Notes: generated from the sequence alone by a model not told the origin. 64,000 bases of DNA from Enterococcus asini ATCC 700915 (GCF_000407365.1 NZ_ASVU01000001.1:1974455-2038454), one strand, 5' to 3'; shown: positions 43,593 to 53,206, counted from the stretch's first letter. Program-made: numbers and translations.

Positions 43593-44621
43593 ATGGACAC
43601 GCAAACGGCGCTTCAAGCCATTCAGGAGCAGCCCTTGGCACCGGTGTATTTGGTGTTGGGCACGGAAAGTTTTTTGATTGATAAGATTAAAGCCGCCTTT
43701 TTCAGTCGGTTGCAGTTGCAAAAGGATGACTTGGACTTTGTCTTCTTTGATATGGAGGAAGATCTGGTCAACGTTGCGGTAGCCGAAGCAGAAGCACTCC
43801 CTTTGTTTTCGGCAGAGGACAAGCGCTTGATTTTTGTAGAAAACTGCTATTTTCTAACGGCGGAAAAGAAAACCAATGCCCCAGAGCATGACTTCGCGGA
43901 TTTATTAAACTATCTGGAGCATCCTAGTGATACGGCGATTATGGTTTTTTTCGCTCCTTATGAAAAGCTAGATGAGCGTAAGAAAATCACGAAGATTTTG
44001 AAAAAAGCCAGCGTGTTAATCGACACCCAGCCTTTAGGTGAAAAAGATGCGGAGGTCTACATTAAGCGCTCCGTGGAAGCGAGTGGCTTGGATATGGACC
44101 GAAAAACCTTGGCTTTATTCGTTCAATTAACCGATCTGGACTTAACCAAGGCCATGAATGAATTGCAAAAACTGCGAATCTATGCCGGCAAACAGGGAAA
44201 AATCACTGAGAAAGATTTACTGGCCTTGATTCCGAAGAGTCTGGATCACAATCTCTTTGATTTGACCGACCACTTGTTGCAAGGGCGCACGGAGCAGGCT
44301 TTGCGTTTGTATCAGGACCTGCTTTTGCAAGGTGAAGAGACCATTAAGCTCAACGCGGTGTTAATCAGTCAGCTGCGCTTGTACCTACAGACGCAGATTT
44401 TGATGAAGCTCGGATATCAGCAGTCAAATATTGCCAAAACTTTAGGGGTTCATCCTTATCGTGTGAAGCTGGCCATGCAACGAGTGCGGAAATTTTCCCC
44501 ACAACGGTTGCAACACTTGTATGATCGTCTGATTGAAAATGACTATTTGGTGAAAACCGGTCGGATGGATAAAGAACTTTTATTTGAATTAACGGTACTG
44601 GAAGCAGCAGGTCAATTTTGA
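43593..44621 (+). CDS. holA: DNA polymerase III delta subunit
   Basis: 342 residues of the clamp-loader delta subunit, which opens the sliding clamp. Family features are the N-terminal APVYLVLGTESFLIDKI, FFAPYEKLDERKKI and the C-terminal helical collar with VLISQLRLYLQTQIL. The usual order comEC-holA is kept. Its stop overlaps the recQ region; the recQ start I chose lies 29 bases downstream. Confidence 0.93.
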   Translation: MDTQTALQAIQEQPLAPVYLVLGTESFLIDKIKAAFFSRLQLQKDDLDFVFFDMEEDLVNVAVAEAEALPLFSAEDKRLIFVENCYFLTAEKKTNAPEHDFADLLNYLEHPSDTAIMVFFAPYEKLDERKKITKILKKASVLIDTQPLGEKDAEVYIKRSVEASGLDMDRKTLALFVQLTDLDLTKAMNELQKLRIYAGKQGKITEKDLLALIPKSLDHNLFDLTDHLLQGRTEQALRLYQDLLLQGEETIKLNAVLISQLRLYLQTQILMKLGYQQSNIAKTLGVHPYRVKLAMQRVRKFSPQRLQHLYDRLIENDYLVKTGRMDKELLFELTVLEAAGQF

Positions 44622-44650
44622 TCTGCTCTTTTCATGGAGGAGGAAGATTT

Positions 44651-46405
44651 TTGGAAAATGCAACCCGGCTCTTACAGGAAACATTCGGCTACCAAGGGTT
44701 TCGCCCGGGCCAAGAAGAGCTGATTCGTCATGTCCTAGAGAAGAAAAATGTTCTAGGGATCATGCCCACAGGCGGCGGGAAGTCGATTTGTTATCAATTA
44801 CCGGCGCTACTTTTGCCCGGAGTGACCTTAGTAGTCTCCCCTTTGATCGCTTTGATGAAAGATCAAGTGGATGCCTTGGTGGACAATGGCATCCCCGCAA
44901 CTTTTCTCAATAGCTCTTTGAGTGCGATGGAAAATCAAAGTCGCCTGCAAGACTTAGCCCAAGGTCGCTACAAACTTTTGTATGTGGCTCCGGAACGCTT
45001 GCAAAGTGGGGAGTTGGTGCGTTTACTTTCCTGCATCCAAGTTTCTTTGATTGCGGTGGACGAGGCGCATTGTATTTCCCAGTGGGGCCATGATTTTCGC
45101 CCTAGTTATTTGGCGCTCCCGACCTTATTGGCCACATTTTCCGGAGAGGTGCCAGTGATTGCTTTGACCGCCACCGCCACGCCTCAAGTAGCCAAGGATA
45201 TCCAGGAACTGTTAGCTATCCCTGATGAAAATCTCGTGCAAACGAGCTTTCAGCGGGAAAATTTAGCTTTTTCCGTGGTAAAAGAAAGTCCGGATACTTT
45301 TTTGTTGGAGTATTTACGCATGAATCAGTCTTCCGCGGGAATTTTGTACTGTGCCACGCGAAAAGAAGTGGAAAAGCAATACCAACGCTTGCAACACGCC
45401 GGTATTAAAGTGGGTCGCTATCATGGAGGCCTCAGTGAGCAAGAACGCACCCGCAATCAAGAAGATTTTATCTATGATCGCATTCAGGTCATGGTGGCTA
45501 CGAATGCGTTTGGCATGGGGATCGACAAGAGCAACGTGCGCTTTGTGATTCATCAGCAGATTCCTGGAAATTTAGAGTCTTACTATCAAGAAGCCGGACG
45601 TGCCGGCCGAGATGGGGGACCAAGTGAGGCAATCTTACTCTATAGTCCCCAAGACATTCAGATTCAGCATTACTTTATTCAGCAGTCAGAGGGGGACTTG
45701 GCTTACAAACAGCAAGAGTACTTAAAACTGCGGGAGATGAACCAATACGCTCATACCCAAATGTGCTTGCAACGCTACATTTTGCGGTATTTTGGGGAGA
45801 GTGGCAGTGATTGCGGTCGCTGTAGTAATTGCCTAGATGAGGGAGAAACCGTGGAAATCACCAGAGAGGCCCAAATGGTCCTTTCCTGTGTGAAACGCAT
45901 GGGGGAACGCTTTGGTAAAGGTCTGGTAGTGCAAGTCCTCAGTGGTTCCAAAAATCAGAAAGTTACCCAGTGGCATTTCGAAACCTTATCCACCTATGGC
46001 CTGATGAAAGACTGGCGTCAAAAGGATTTAACGGATTTGGTGGAATACTTGACGGCCAGTGGCTACTTAGATGCCGGGGATGGACAGTTTCCCGCGCTGC
46101 GCTTGACGAATAGTGGCGTGGCGGTACTTAAAGGGGAAGAAAACGTTTATCGCAAGCAGCCGAAAGTCCGTCAGTTAGAGACGGATGACGCCTTGTTTGA
46201 ACGTTTACGCCTAAAGCGCAATCAGCTAGCTCAGGCACAAAACTTGCCCCCTTATGTGGTCTTTTCGGACCAGACTTTACGGGAGTTGGCACAAAAACAA
46301 CCCCAAAGCCGTTTGGAGATGCTCCAAATAAAAGGTGTTGGGGTCAATAAATTGGATAAATATGGGGAGGACTTCTTGGAAATTCTCGCCACTAGTGAAA
46401 AATAG
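44651..46405 (+). CDS. recQ: RecQ-family ATP-dependent DNA helicase
   Basis: 584 residues. Helicase motifs include Walker A in IMPTGGGKSICYQLP near 42, DEAH in VDEAHCISQWGHDFRP near 135, and motif VI in QEAGRAGRDGGPSEA near 317. A zinc-binding RecQ region with four cysteines (CLQRYILRYFG then CGRCSNC) lies near 372-395, a winged helix follows, and an HRDC domain ends the protein (FERLRLKRNQLAQAQNLPPY). It unwinds DNA 3' to 5' in recombination and fork repair. TTG 44651 is preceded by GGAGGAGG at seven bases; ATG starts are further inside. Confidence 0.92.
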   Translation: MENATRLLQETFGYQGFRPGQEELIRHVLEKKNVLGIMPTGGGKSICYQLPALLLPGVTLVVSPLIALMKDQVDALVDNGIPATFLNSSLSAMENQSRLQDLAQGRYKLLYVAPERLQSGELVRLLSCIQVSLIAVDEAHCISQWGHDFRPSYLALPTLLATFSGEVPVIALTATATPQVAKDIQELLAIPDENLVQTSFQRENLAFSVVKESPDTFLLEYLRMNQSSAGILYCATRKEVEKQYQRLQHAGIKVGRYHGGLSEQERTRNQEDFIYDRIQVMVATNAFGMGIDKSNVRFVIHQQIPGNLESYYQEAGRAGRDGGPSEAILLYSPQDIQIQHYFIQQSEGDLAYKQQEYLKLREMNQYAHTQMCLQRYILRYFGESGSDCGRCSNCLDEGETVEITREAQMVLSCVKRMGERFGKGLVVQVLSGSKNQKVTQWHFETLSTYGLMKDWRQKDLTDLVEYLTASGYLDAGDGQFPALRLTNSGVAVLKGEENVYRKQPKVRQLETDDALFERLRLKRNQLAQAQNLPPYVVFSDQTLRELAQKQPQSRLEMLQIKGVGVNKLDKYGEDFLEILATSEK

Positions 46406-46410
46406 ATACA

Positions 46411-46443
46411 AAAAAACGACCTCCGCAGAAGAGGTCGTTTTCT
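46411..46443. terminator. Bidirectional terminator between recQ and rpsT
   Basis: AAAACGACCTC pairs perfectly with GAGGTCGTTTT and has A and T runs on both sides. Confidence 0.92.
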
Positions 46444-46446
46444 TTA

Positions 46447-46701
46447 TTATTTAGCAAGTTTGCTAGTTAGACGAGATTTGTCGCGGTTTGCTTTGTTTTT
46501 GTGGATTAAGCCTTTCGTTTCAGCTTTGTCTACAGCAACAATCGCTTCTTTGTACAACGCATCTACGTTGTCGGCACCAGCAGCAACAGCTTCTTCAAAT
46601 TTCTTGACAGCTGTACGCATAGCGCTCAATTGAGATGTGTTCTTCGCATTTGCAGCGTCGCTAGTTTTCACACGTTTGATAGCAGATTCAATGTTTGGCA
46701 T
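46447..46701 (-). CDS. rpsT: 30S ribosomal protein S20
   Basis: 84 residues of a basic, all-helical ribosomal protein: [20 protein letters not shown] at the start and [19 protein letters not shown] at the end. It binds 16S rRNA early in 30S assembly. A near-consensus promoter lies upstream and the leader contains a small hairpin (GTGAAT-TTG-ATTCAC, 46733-46747), a possible site of self-regulation. GGAGGTG precedes the ATG. Confidence 0.97.
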   Translation of the reverse strand: MPNIESAIKRVKTSDAANAKNTSQLSAMRTAVKKFEEAVAAGADNVDALYKEAIVAVDKAETKGLIHKNKANRDKSRLTSKLAK

Positions 46702-46764
46702 GTGGGTTTCACCTCCGGATAAAAAGTTTTGCGTGAATCAAATTCACACAAATCAACACTAGTC

Positions 46765-46793
46765 ATTATACCTAAACCTTGTCGCCAATGCAA
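46765..46793 (-). promoter_or_regulatory. rpsT promoter
   Basis: On the minus strand TTGCAT and TATAAT are separated by exactly 17 bp, about 65 bp before the rpsT start. The rest of the 46702-47044 gap is AT-rich and holds no gene I can support. Confidence 0.75.
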
Positions 46794-46991
46794 TAAAAGT
46801 TGTAAAGAATTTTTCCTTAACAGCCAAATTCGTTTCCGTAAAAGGAAATCACCAGAAAATTTCCAGAGACTTTTGATGCAAATGAGCCATCTCTCATGAA
46901 AATAGCATGAATCAGCTATTGCGCCTGGCTAAAAAACAAGATAGAATAATCTAGGTTTGTACTATCATATCAAGAAAAAAGTGACAAAGCG

Positions 46992-47014
46992 AGGATGCCG
47001 TGTTACGGTATCCT
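46992..47014 (+). promoter_or_regulatory. Leader hairpin before the phosphate transporter gene
   Basis: AGGATGCCGT pairs with ACGGTATCCT (10 bp, one G-U) through GTT. No T run follows, so it is probably an RNA stability or control element and not a terminator. Confidence 0.4.
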
Positions 47015-47044
47015 TGATGTAAAAATAACTTTGGTGGTGTGCAT

Positions 47045-48064
47045 ATGAGTATTGCATTAGTCGTGACAGTGGTTTTGGTCATGGGGGTTATTTTTGTAAA
47101 CGGTTGGACGGACGCGCCTAACGCGATTGCGACAGCTGTTTCAACCCGAGTCTTAAAACCAAATGTGGCAATTTGGATAGCGGTTGCTATGAACTTTTTA
47201 GGGGCCTTAGTCATGACCTATTTCAACTCCCAAGTTGCTGAAACAATCAGTAACATTGTGAGTTTTGAAGGTGGGGGCAACATCCAAGCCTCTCAAGTGG
47301 CCTTAGCGGCGTCCTTGTTTTCCATCGTAGTTTGGTCCGTGGCGGCGTGGTATTTTGGTATTCCGACAAGTGAATCCCATGCTTTAATTGCAGGTCTGAC
47401 AGGATCAGCCATGGCTTTAGGCGGGATTGGTGCGGTAAATGGCCAAGAATGGATCAAAGTATTGATTGGGTTAGTGGTTTCCACGGTCTTCGGTTTTGGT
47501 GGGGGTTACCTGATAACCAAATTAATCGTTCTGATTTTTACCAACGTGCGCCGGCGGACAGCCAATAAGTTTTTTACCATTGGTCAAGCGACGGCAGCTG
47601 CGGCCAACGCCTTTTTACACGGGGCGCAAGATGGTCAGAAATTCATGGGGGTCTTCATGTTAGGTCTGTTCTATAATGGCTTAGCAGAGAAGAGTGGCAA
47701 TGGCTTTGTGATTCCGATTTGGGTCATGGCCTTTTGTTCCTTGACCATGGGCTTTGGGACTTCTGTAGGTGGTATGAAAATCATCAAATCAGTAGGCATG
47801 GATATGGTCAAGTTAGAACGTTACCAAGGTTTCTCCGCGGATTTAAGTGCGGCAATTTGTCTGTTTGCGGCTTCTGTCTTCGGGATTCCGGTTTCCACAA
47901 CCCATACGAAAACAACCGCAATCATGGGTGTCGGGGCTTCAAGACGGCTTTCCAGTGTGGATTGGCGGATCGTGAAAGAAATGGTTTTTGCTTGGGTGAT
48001 GACCTTCCCAGGCTGTGGCTTAATTGCCTTTGTTATGGCCAAGCTATTTATTGCAATCTTTTAA
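47045..48064 (+). CDS. Inorganic phosphate transporter, PiT family
   Basis: 339 residues with about ten membrane segments. The two PiT signatures are present: NGWTDAPNAIATAVSTR near 22-38 and FLHGAQDGQKFMG near 190-202, each with the phosphate-binding Asp/Asn. It imports phosphate with a cation. ATG 47045 was chosen over GTG 47039; the site (TTTGGTGGTG) is modest. The DUF47 partner gene follows 12 bp later. Confidence 0.94.
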   Translation: MSIALVVTVVLVMGVIFVNGWTDAPNAIATAVSTRVLKPNVAIWIAVAMNFLGALVMTYFNSQVAETISNIVSFEGGGNIQASQVALAASLFSIVVWSVAAWYFGIPTSESHALIAGLTGSAMALGGIGAVNGQEWIKVLIGLVVSTVFGFGGGYLITKLIVLIFTNVRRRTANKFFTIGQATAAAANAFLHGAQDGQKFMGVFMLGLFYNGLAEKSGNGFVIPIWVMAFCSLTMGFGTSVGGMKIIKSVGMDMVKLERYQGFSADLSAAICLFAASVFGIPVSTTHTKTTAIMGVGASRRLSSVDWRIVKEMVFAWVMTFPGCGLIAFVMAKLFIAIF

Positions 48065-48076
48065 GGAGTGAAAGAC

Positions 48077-48700
48077 ATGGCACGAAAGAAACAGTATGAT
48101 TTTTTTAAAGCAATCGCACAATTAGCGGATAATACCCATCAGGCGGCGGAAAGTTTTGCGGTTCTAGTGCAAAATTATGATCCGGCAACCTTGATTGCGG
48201 ATTCGGAAAAGATTCACACTTTGGAAAAAGACTCCGACCAAGTAATCGCTGAGCTGACCAATGAACTTTACGATGCGTTTATTACCCCAATCGATCGGGA
48301 AGATATCCTTGTGATTTCCGAACGCATCGATGATATCTTGGATGGCATCAACGGCTTGACTTACCTTTTTGAAAACTTGGTAGTCTCCGAAATGCGTCCG
48401 GAAACAGAAATCTTTGCCCAAATGATTGCCACAGCGGCAAAAGGGGTTCACACCGCCACGGAAGAGTTACCGAAGTTTAAAGTATCCAAAACATTGAAGT
48501 CCATGATTGATGAAGTGAACAGCACGGAATCCGAGGCTGACCGCTTGTATTCCAAGTTGAAGAAGCGTCTTTTCAGCGAAGAAACCGATCTTTTGACGAT
48601 TATCAAATGGAAAGAAATCTATGACAAGTTTGAAGAAATCATCAACGCCAGTGAAGATGCAGTAGACATCATCGATGGAATCATCATTAAAAACTCTTAA
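48077..48700 (+). CDS. DUF47 (PhoU-like) phosphate transport regulator
   Basis: 207 residues, helical, with the family phrases LEKDSDQVIAEL near 60-71 and ITPIDREDILVISERIDDIL near 78-97. DUF47 proteins are PhoU-like and are almost always coded next to PiT transporters, whose activity they are thought to control. ATG 48077 follows AAGGAG by eight bases; GTG 48068 is in frame. The two genes form an operon. Confidence 0.93.
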   Translation: MARKKQYDFFKAIAQLADNTHQAAESFAVLVQNYDPATLIADSEKIHTLEKDSDQVIAELTNELYDAFITPIDREDILVISERIDDILDGINGLTYLFENLVVSEMRPETEIFAQMIATAAKGVHTATEELPKFKVSKTLKSMIDEVNSTESEADRLYSKLKKRLFSEETDLLTIIKWKEIYDKFEEIINASEDAVDIIDGIIIKNS

Positions 48701-48703
48701 CCC

Positions 48704-48742
48704 AAAAAGGGTAGCGACTAATTTTGTCGCTACCCTTTTTTA
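48704..48742. terminator. Bidirectional terminator
   Basis: AAAAAGGGTAGCGAC pairs perfectly with GTCGCTACCCTTTTT (15 bp). Confidence 0.93.
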
Positions 48743-48744
48743 GT

Positions 48745-50676
48745 TTACTGCGCGTCTTCTGGTGTAGCTTGTTGCAATGGACAAGTGGCACATTCTTCCT
48801 TGGTTCTTTGAATCGGTGTCATGCGTAACATTCGCAAGCCGTTTAGGATAACCAGAATGGTGCTGCCTTCGTGACCAATCACACCAAAAGGAAGCGAGAG
48901 GATTTGTACGAAGTTCGAGAGGAGCAACAGGCAGATGACAGCGATGGAGAAGGCGACGTTTTGCTTGATAATGCGCTCCATTTTTTGTGATTGCTGATGC
49001 ACCATTTGCAACTTGTTTAAGTCATTTTTCATTAAGACTAAATCTGCTACTTCCACAGCTAGGTCGGTACCGTCTCCCATGGCAACTCCTACTGTGGCAT
49101 TGGCCAAAGCAGGAGCATCGTTAATACCGTCGCCGACCATGGCATTGACGCCATAAGTTTCATGGAACTCAGCGGTAATGGCTGCTTTGTCTTGGGGCAA
49201 GAGGCCTGCCCGTACTTCGTCAACGCCGATGTTTTTGGCGATGACGGCGGCGGTTTTTTCGTTATCCCCAGTGAGCATACAGGTATAGATTCCTTGTTCT
49301 TTGAAGTATTTGACGACTTGGAAAGCTTCTGGTTTTGCTACGTCTTGTAAGGCCAGATAAGCCACTAGCTGATTGTCCCGGGTCAAGTAGACAATGGTAT
49401 TGCCTTGTCCGTGAAGGTACGCAAGATTGGCTTCTTCTGACACCGGAAAAGCAAAGGTTTCTCCGGAAAAACTTGGCTTCCCAATGCGCCAAGTAGCGCC
49501 ATTGTAGTCACAGGCAAGGCCAAAGCCGGTAACATCTGTGACTTGGATTCCTTTTAAAGCCTCCGATAAGGTTACATCATCGAAATGATCCACCACGGCT
49601 TTTGCCAAAGGGTGGGTGGAGACGGACTCCATGGCGACGATGATTTCTTTGGCTAAAGCCTCTTTTTCTAAAAAGATCGCTTCGGTGACCACTGGCTGCC
49701 CCTTGGTTAATGTCCCGGTTTTATCAAAGGCGATGGCTTTTAAGTGCGCCAGTTGTTCCAAGGCCACGCCGCTTTTCAATAAGATCCCATTGCGGGCGCT
49801 ACTGGAAATCGCCGCTAAGGTCGCTGGAGTAGCAGAGGCCACTAAAGCACAAGGAGATGCGACTACTAACATGACCATGCCCCGGTAAAAACTCTCTTCC
49901 CAAGTCCACTGTAAGAGAAAGTGGGAGAGTAAAATCAAAAGAGGGACGGCAATCAAGACGACTTTCACATAGGTATTTTCGATTCTGGCGATAAAACTGG
50001 CGGTCTTCGTGGGAGTTTCTTGGGCCTCGGCGACCAGCCGGAGAATCTTCGCCATAATCGTGTCATCGACATCTTTGGTAACCCGAATGGTCAATGGATT
50101 TCCCAGATTGAGGGTGTCACCGAAGACTTCATCGCCCACAGTTTTATCTGCCGGCATGGATTCCCCGTTGATCACCGCTTCGTTAATAGGGGAAGCTCCT
50201 TCCAAAATCAGACTGTCAATGGGAATCGTATCGCCTTTTGGTACTAACAGTACGTCGTCGATTGCCAATTCACTGACTGGAACGGTTTCTAACTCTCCGG
50301 CCTCGTTGTAGCGCTGAGCCATGGTGGGCTGCAAGTTCATCAAAGCGGTGATTTCCTTGCGACTTTTATTCGTCGTGTATTCTTCCAGATAACCGCTTAG
50401 ACAAAAGATAAAGGTCAACATGGCCCCTTCAAACCAATTGCCGGTTAGACAGGCTCCAATGGCGGCTAGTGCCATTAATAAATCCACATTGACGGTTTTA
50501 TCAGTTAGTAGTTCTTGGATTCCTTCCGAGGTCTGCTTGAAACCGCCGCTGACGATGGCTACGGTGAAAAAGACCCAGGACCAGGAGAGCCCGCTTTTCT
50601 CGGTGAACCAGCCCACCAACATAAAGATCAGACAAGCGAGAGTTGCGACTAGTGCACGTTTTTCATTTTTTCCCAT
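48745..50676 (-). CDS. P1B-type heavy metal ATPase, P1B-4-like (Fe/Co/Zn efflux)
   Basis: 643 residues with no N-terminal metal-binding HMA domain. Landmarks are the actuator region with NGESMPADK, the membrane metal site SPC in VASPCALVASATP near 272, the phosphorylated Asp in AFDKTGTLTKG near 318, and GDGINDAPALANA near 518. In the last membrane pair GVIGHEGSTILV contains HEG followed by Ser and Thr. SPC plus HEG is the pattern of P1B-4 ATPases such as PfeT and CoaT, which export ferrous iron or cobalt. A CATC cysteine pair lies at the C-terminus. A Fur-like box lies upstream. Confidence 0.85.
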   Translation of the reverse strand: MGKNEKRALVATLACLIFMLVGWFTEKSGLSWSWVFFTVAIVSGGFKQTSEGIQELLTDKTVNVDLLMALAAIGACLTGNWFEGAMLTFIFCLSGYLEEYTTNKSRKEITALMNLQPTMAQRYNEAGELETVPVSELAIDDVLLVPKGDTIPIDSLILEGASPINEAVINGESMPADKTVGDEVFGDTLNLGNPLTIRVTKDVDDTIMAKILRLVAEAQETPTKTASFIARIENTYVKVVLIAVPLLILLSHFLLQWTWEESFYRGMVMLVVASPCALVASATPATLAAISSSARNGILLKSGVALEQLAHLKAIAFDKTGTLTKGQPVVTEAIFLEKEALAKEIIVAMESVSTHPLAKAVVDHFDDVTLSEALKGIQVTDVTGFGLACDYNGATWRIGKPSFSGETFAFPVSEEANLAYLHGQGNTIVYLTRDNQLVAYLALQDVAKPEAFQVVKYFKEQGIYTCMLTGDNEKTAAVIAKNIGVDEVRAGLLPQDKAAITAEFHETYGVNAMVGDGINDAPALANATVGVAMGDGTDLAVEVADLVLMKNDLNKLQMVHQQSQKMERIIKQNVAFSIAVICLLLLSNFVQILSLPFGVIGHEGSTILVILNGLRMLRMTPIQRTKEECATCPLQQATPEDAQ

Positions 50677-50746
50677 GAGAAAACACCTTCCTTCTCATTG
50701 AGCATACCATAGGCAAAATGGGAATGGATAAAGAAATCCCTTAGTT

Positions 50747-50765
50747 GATAACGATAGTGTTTCTC
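50747..50765. promoter_or_regulatory. Fur/PerR-like operator before the metal ATPase
   Basis: GATAACGATAGTGTTTCTC matches the 19-bp Fur box consensus at 14 positions and is part of a wider imperfect dyad (TTGA...TCAA). It lies about 70 bp upstream of the ATPase start. Confidence 0.35.
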
Positions 50766-50789
50766 AATGATTCATTAATCAGAAAAGAT

Positions 50790-50823
50790 AAAAAAACACC
50801 TTCCCCAAAAAAGGAGAAGGTGT
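50790..50823 (-). terminator. Terminator of uppP
   Basis: On the minus strand ACACCTTCTCC pairs with GGGGAAGGTGT and runs into seven T. Confidence 0.85.
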
Positions 50824-50837
50824 CAGTGAAAGGATAC

Positions 50838-51671
50838 TTACATCGCAATCAACCAGTAGCCAATCAAAATGGCCCCTAAAATGATTCGATACCAACCGAA
50901 AGCGGTGAAGTCATTTTTCTTAATATAGCTCAATAAGAATTTGATGGCGATGATGGAAACTACAAAAGAAACCACAGTACCTACTAGCAAGATGACGCTA
51001 GTTTCAAAGTCAAAGCTGTTGCCTTGCTTGATGAATTTCAAAATCTTGTAGCCGCTAGCCCCTAACATGGTAGGAATCCCCATAAAGAAGGAGAATTCCG
51101 TAGCCACAAAGCGAGAAGCGCCGATTAAAATTCCTCCGAGAATCGTTGCACCAGAACGGGAAGTCCCAGGTACTAAAGAAAGCACTTGGAAGAAACCGAC
51201 GATTAACGATGCACGATAGGTAAAGCCTTGTAAACTCGTGTAAACAGGTTTGACCCCGCGATTGCGTTTTTCTACCCAGATAAAAGCAACCCCGTAAACG
51301 ATTAAGACGATGGCCACGGGCAGGAACTTGTGCAAGTTCGCATCTAGCCAGTCGTCCAATAAGATGCCCAAAATCCCAGAAGGAATAATCGCTACGATAA
51401 CTTTGAACCATAAGCTCCAAGTATCTTTTTTCTCTTGGCTGGACTTCGATGGGGCAAATGGATTTAATTTATGGAAGTACAGCACGATTACGGCAAGAAT
51501 CGCTCCTAGTTGAATTACCACATTGAACATGGACATGAATTCCGGCGACATTTTGAGTTTGATAAACTCGTCGACTAAAATCAAGTGTCCGGTACTGGAG
51601 ATGGGTAGCCACTCGGTGATCCCTTCGATAATCCCTAAAATAATTGCTTTAATAATATTCGCAAAAAACAT
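50838..51671 (-). CDS. uppP: Undecaprenyl-diphosphatase
   Basis: 277 residues with about eight membrane segments. The catalytic signatures are EGITEWLPISSTGHL near 15-29 and PGTSRSGATI near 170-179. It removes a phosphate from undecaprenyl diphosphate so the lipid can carry new wall units, and overexpression gives bacitracin resistance. ATG 51671 follows AAAGGA; an in-frame start at 51716 lacks a site. It is a separate transcript from the upstream phosphatase, from which a terminator divides it. Confidence 0.95.
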   Translation of the reverse strand: MFFANIIKAIILGIIEGITEWLPISSTGHLILVDEFIKLKMSPEFMSMFNVVIQLGAILAVIVLYFHKLNPFAPSKSSQEKKDTWSLWFKVIVAIIPSGILGILLDDWLDANLHKFLPVAIVLIVYGVAFIWVEKRNRGVKPVYTSLQGFTYRASLIVGFFQVLSLVPGTSRSGATILGGILIGASRFVATEFSFFMGIPTMLGASGYKILKFIKQGNSFDFETSVILLVGTVVSFVVSIIAIKFLLSYIKKNDFTAFGWYRIILGAILIGYWLIAM

Positions 51672-51804
51672 GTTTTCATTCCTTTCCCAATCACTGAAGG
51701 CTACGATAGCCTGCAAAAATCAGTATAGCGTTTTTTCTAAGGATAACCAAATGTTTTCCGAAAAAGTTCTTTATTAGGCTGGCGTTCCTTAAAAGAAAGT
51801 AAAG

Positions 51805-51836
51805 AAAAAGCCTCCTCTGGCGAAAAAACAGAGGAG
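51805..51836 (-). terminator. Terminator of the MBL-histidine phosphatase operon
   Basis: CTCCTCTG and CAGAGGAG form a perfect 8-bp stem; the minus-strand exit is GCTTTTTCTTT. Confidence 0.85.
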
Positions 51837-51844
51837 ACAATGAT

Positions 51845-52549
51845 TTAGGAAAGTAAGTTTGTGGAAATTTCTCGACCGGCTTCGATAAAGGCGGTACTGC
51901 CGATTTCTTCAATGGTGAAGTCACCGTCATGATAGCTCAAACGGGTGACACTACCATTTTGCAAGTCAACACGCACCGGTTGGTTAGGGTCTAAAAGATT
52001 TAATAAGAAAGCGATGGTGAACCCGTGGGAGACCACGATGCCTTTTCCGCCACCATTTTTTTCGATGCGATAAGCGAAATCTTCAATGCCGCTTAAGACA
52101 CGCCCACGAATTTGTTCATAGGGTTCGGCCCAGTGTGCGGTATCGGCTTTCATTACAGCGTTGGCGATGTCTTCAAAGGTAATATCCGTGTCCCACATCT
52201 GCTCACTAGTTTTAAAATCTAGGACGCGAGGGAGGACGCCCCACATTTCGGAGTCGTAGCCGCCTTCCAAAGAACCCCAGCACCACTCTCGTAAGCGACT
52301 ATCTACGGAGTACGGTGGTTTTGGTTTGGCGCGATTTTCTCCTAGAACAAGGCGCATAGTTTCAATGGCCCGACCGGAGTCACTGGAGATTGCTTCGACG
52401 AACTGCGTGTCCCGTAAGCCCAGTCCTAGGTAGTGAATGTCTTGGGCACCTTTACTGGTCAATGGGGTATCGCACCAACCTTGGGCCCGCTGTAAGGCGT
52501 TGAACATGGTTTTACCGTGGCGAATCACATATAGTTCCGTTGTTGTCAT
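51845..52549 (-). CDS. Histidine phosphatase family protein
   Basis: 234 residues. The phosphohistidine motif VIRHGKTMFNAL lies near residue 8, WCDTPLTSKG follows, and the second His is in VVSHGFTIAFLL near 174. This is the phosphoglycerate-mutase-like phosphatase branch, not the glycolytic mutase; the substrate is unknown. GGAAAGGAG precedes the ATG. It lies 33 bp after the MBL gene in one operon. Confidence 0.9.
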   Translation of the reverse strand: MTTTELYVIRHGKTMFNALQRAQGWCDTPLTSKGAQDIHYLGLGLRDTQFVEAISSDSGRAIETMRLVLGENRAKPKPPYSVDSRLREWCWGSLEGGYDSEMWGVLPRVLDFKTSEQMWDTDITFEDIANAVMKADTAHWAEPYEQIRGRVLSGIEDFAYRIEKNGGGKGIVVSHGFTIAFLLNLLDPNQPVRVDLQNGSVTRLSYHDGDFTIEEIGSTAFIEAGREISTNLLS

Positions 52550-52582
52550 CTTGCTGCTCCTTTCCAGTTGTGTAACGATTGG

Positions 52583-53206
52583 TTAGTTAAAAAAGGGATT
52601 GGTTCGTTTTTCTTTGAGAATGGTTGTTGCAGGACCATGACCGGGATAAACAGGAAATTCATCCGGCAAAACGAAGAGTTGATCCCGGATACCATTTAAC
52701 AATTGCTCTAAATTACCTGTTGGCAAGTCCGTGCGACCGACGCTGCCATTAAACAAAGCATCTCCTGAAAGGACAAATTCTGGGAAGACAAAGCTGACAC
52801 TACCGATGGAATGACCGGGGGTCGGTACCACAGTAAAGGTCAGACCACCTAGTTGGTATTCCCGCAACTCAAAAAGCTCGTCGGCAGGACGTACCACTAC
52901 ATCTGGCATATCGTCGTGACGAGGTAAGCCAGAGAGATTCATCTGAGGGTCGCCTAACCAGTCGGCTTCCAAAGGGCTCACATAAACGGGAATTTGGTAG
53001 AAATCCCGCAGCTCGTCCACGGCACCGATATGGTCGTAATGGGTATGGGTCAGCAAAATCGCCACGGGAGTTGCACCAGTTTCTTTAACCGCGGCCTTGA
53101 TTTTGTCGGCTTCTGCGCCGGGATCAACGATTACTAAATCTTTTTCATCATAGACTAAATAGCAATTTTCTTGGATGACACCTGTAACCAAGGAAATGAT
53201 TTTCAT
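52583..53206 (-). CDS. MBL fold metallo-hydrolase, glyoxalase II-like
   Basis: 207 residues with the metal motif THTHYDHIG near 53-61, a further His in PTPGHSIGSVSF near 130, Asp in SGDALFNGSVGRTD near 150 and the last His in YPGHGPAT near 193. The small size and motifs fit the YcbL/GloB-like branch that hydrolyses thioesters such as S-lactoylglutathione or related bacillithiol adducts. It heads the operon with the histidine phosphatase and has a good promoter. Confidence 0.92.
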   Translation of the reverse strand: MKIISLVTGVIQENCYLVYDEKDLVIVDPGAEADKIKAAVKETGATPVAILLTHTHYDHIGAVDELRDFYQIPVYVSPLEADWLGDPQMNLSGLPRHDDMPDVVVRPADELFELREYQLGGLTFTVVPTPGHSIGSVSFVFPEFVLSGDALFNGSVGRTDLPTGNLEQLLNGIRDQLFVLPDEFPVYPGHGPATTILKEKRTNPFFN

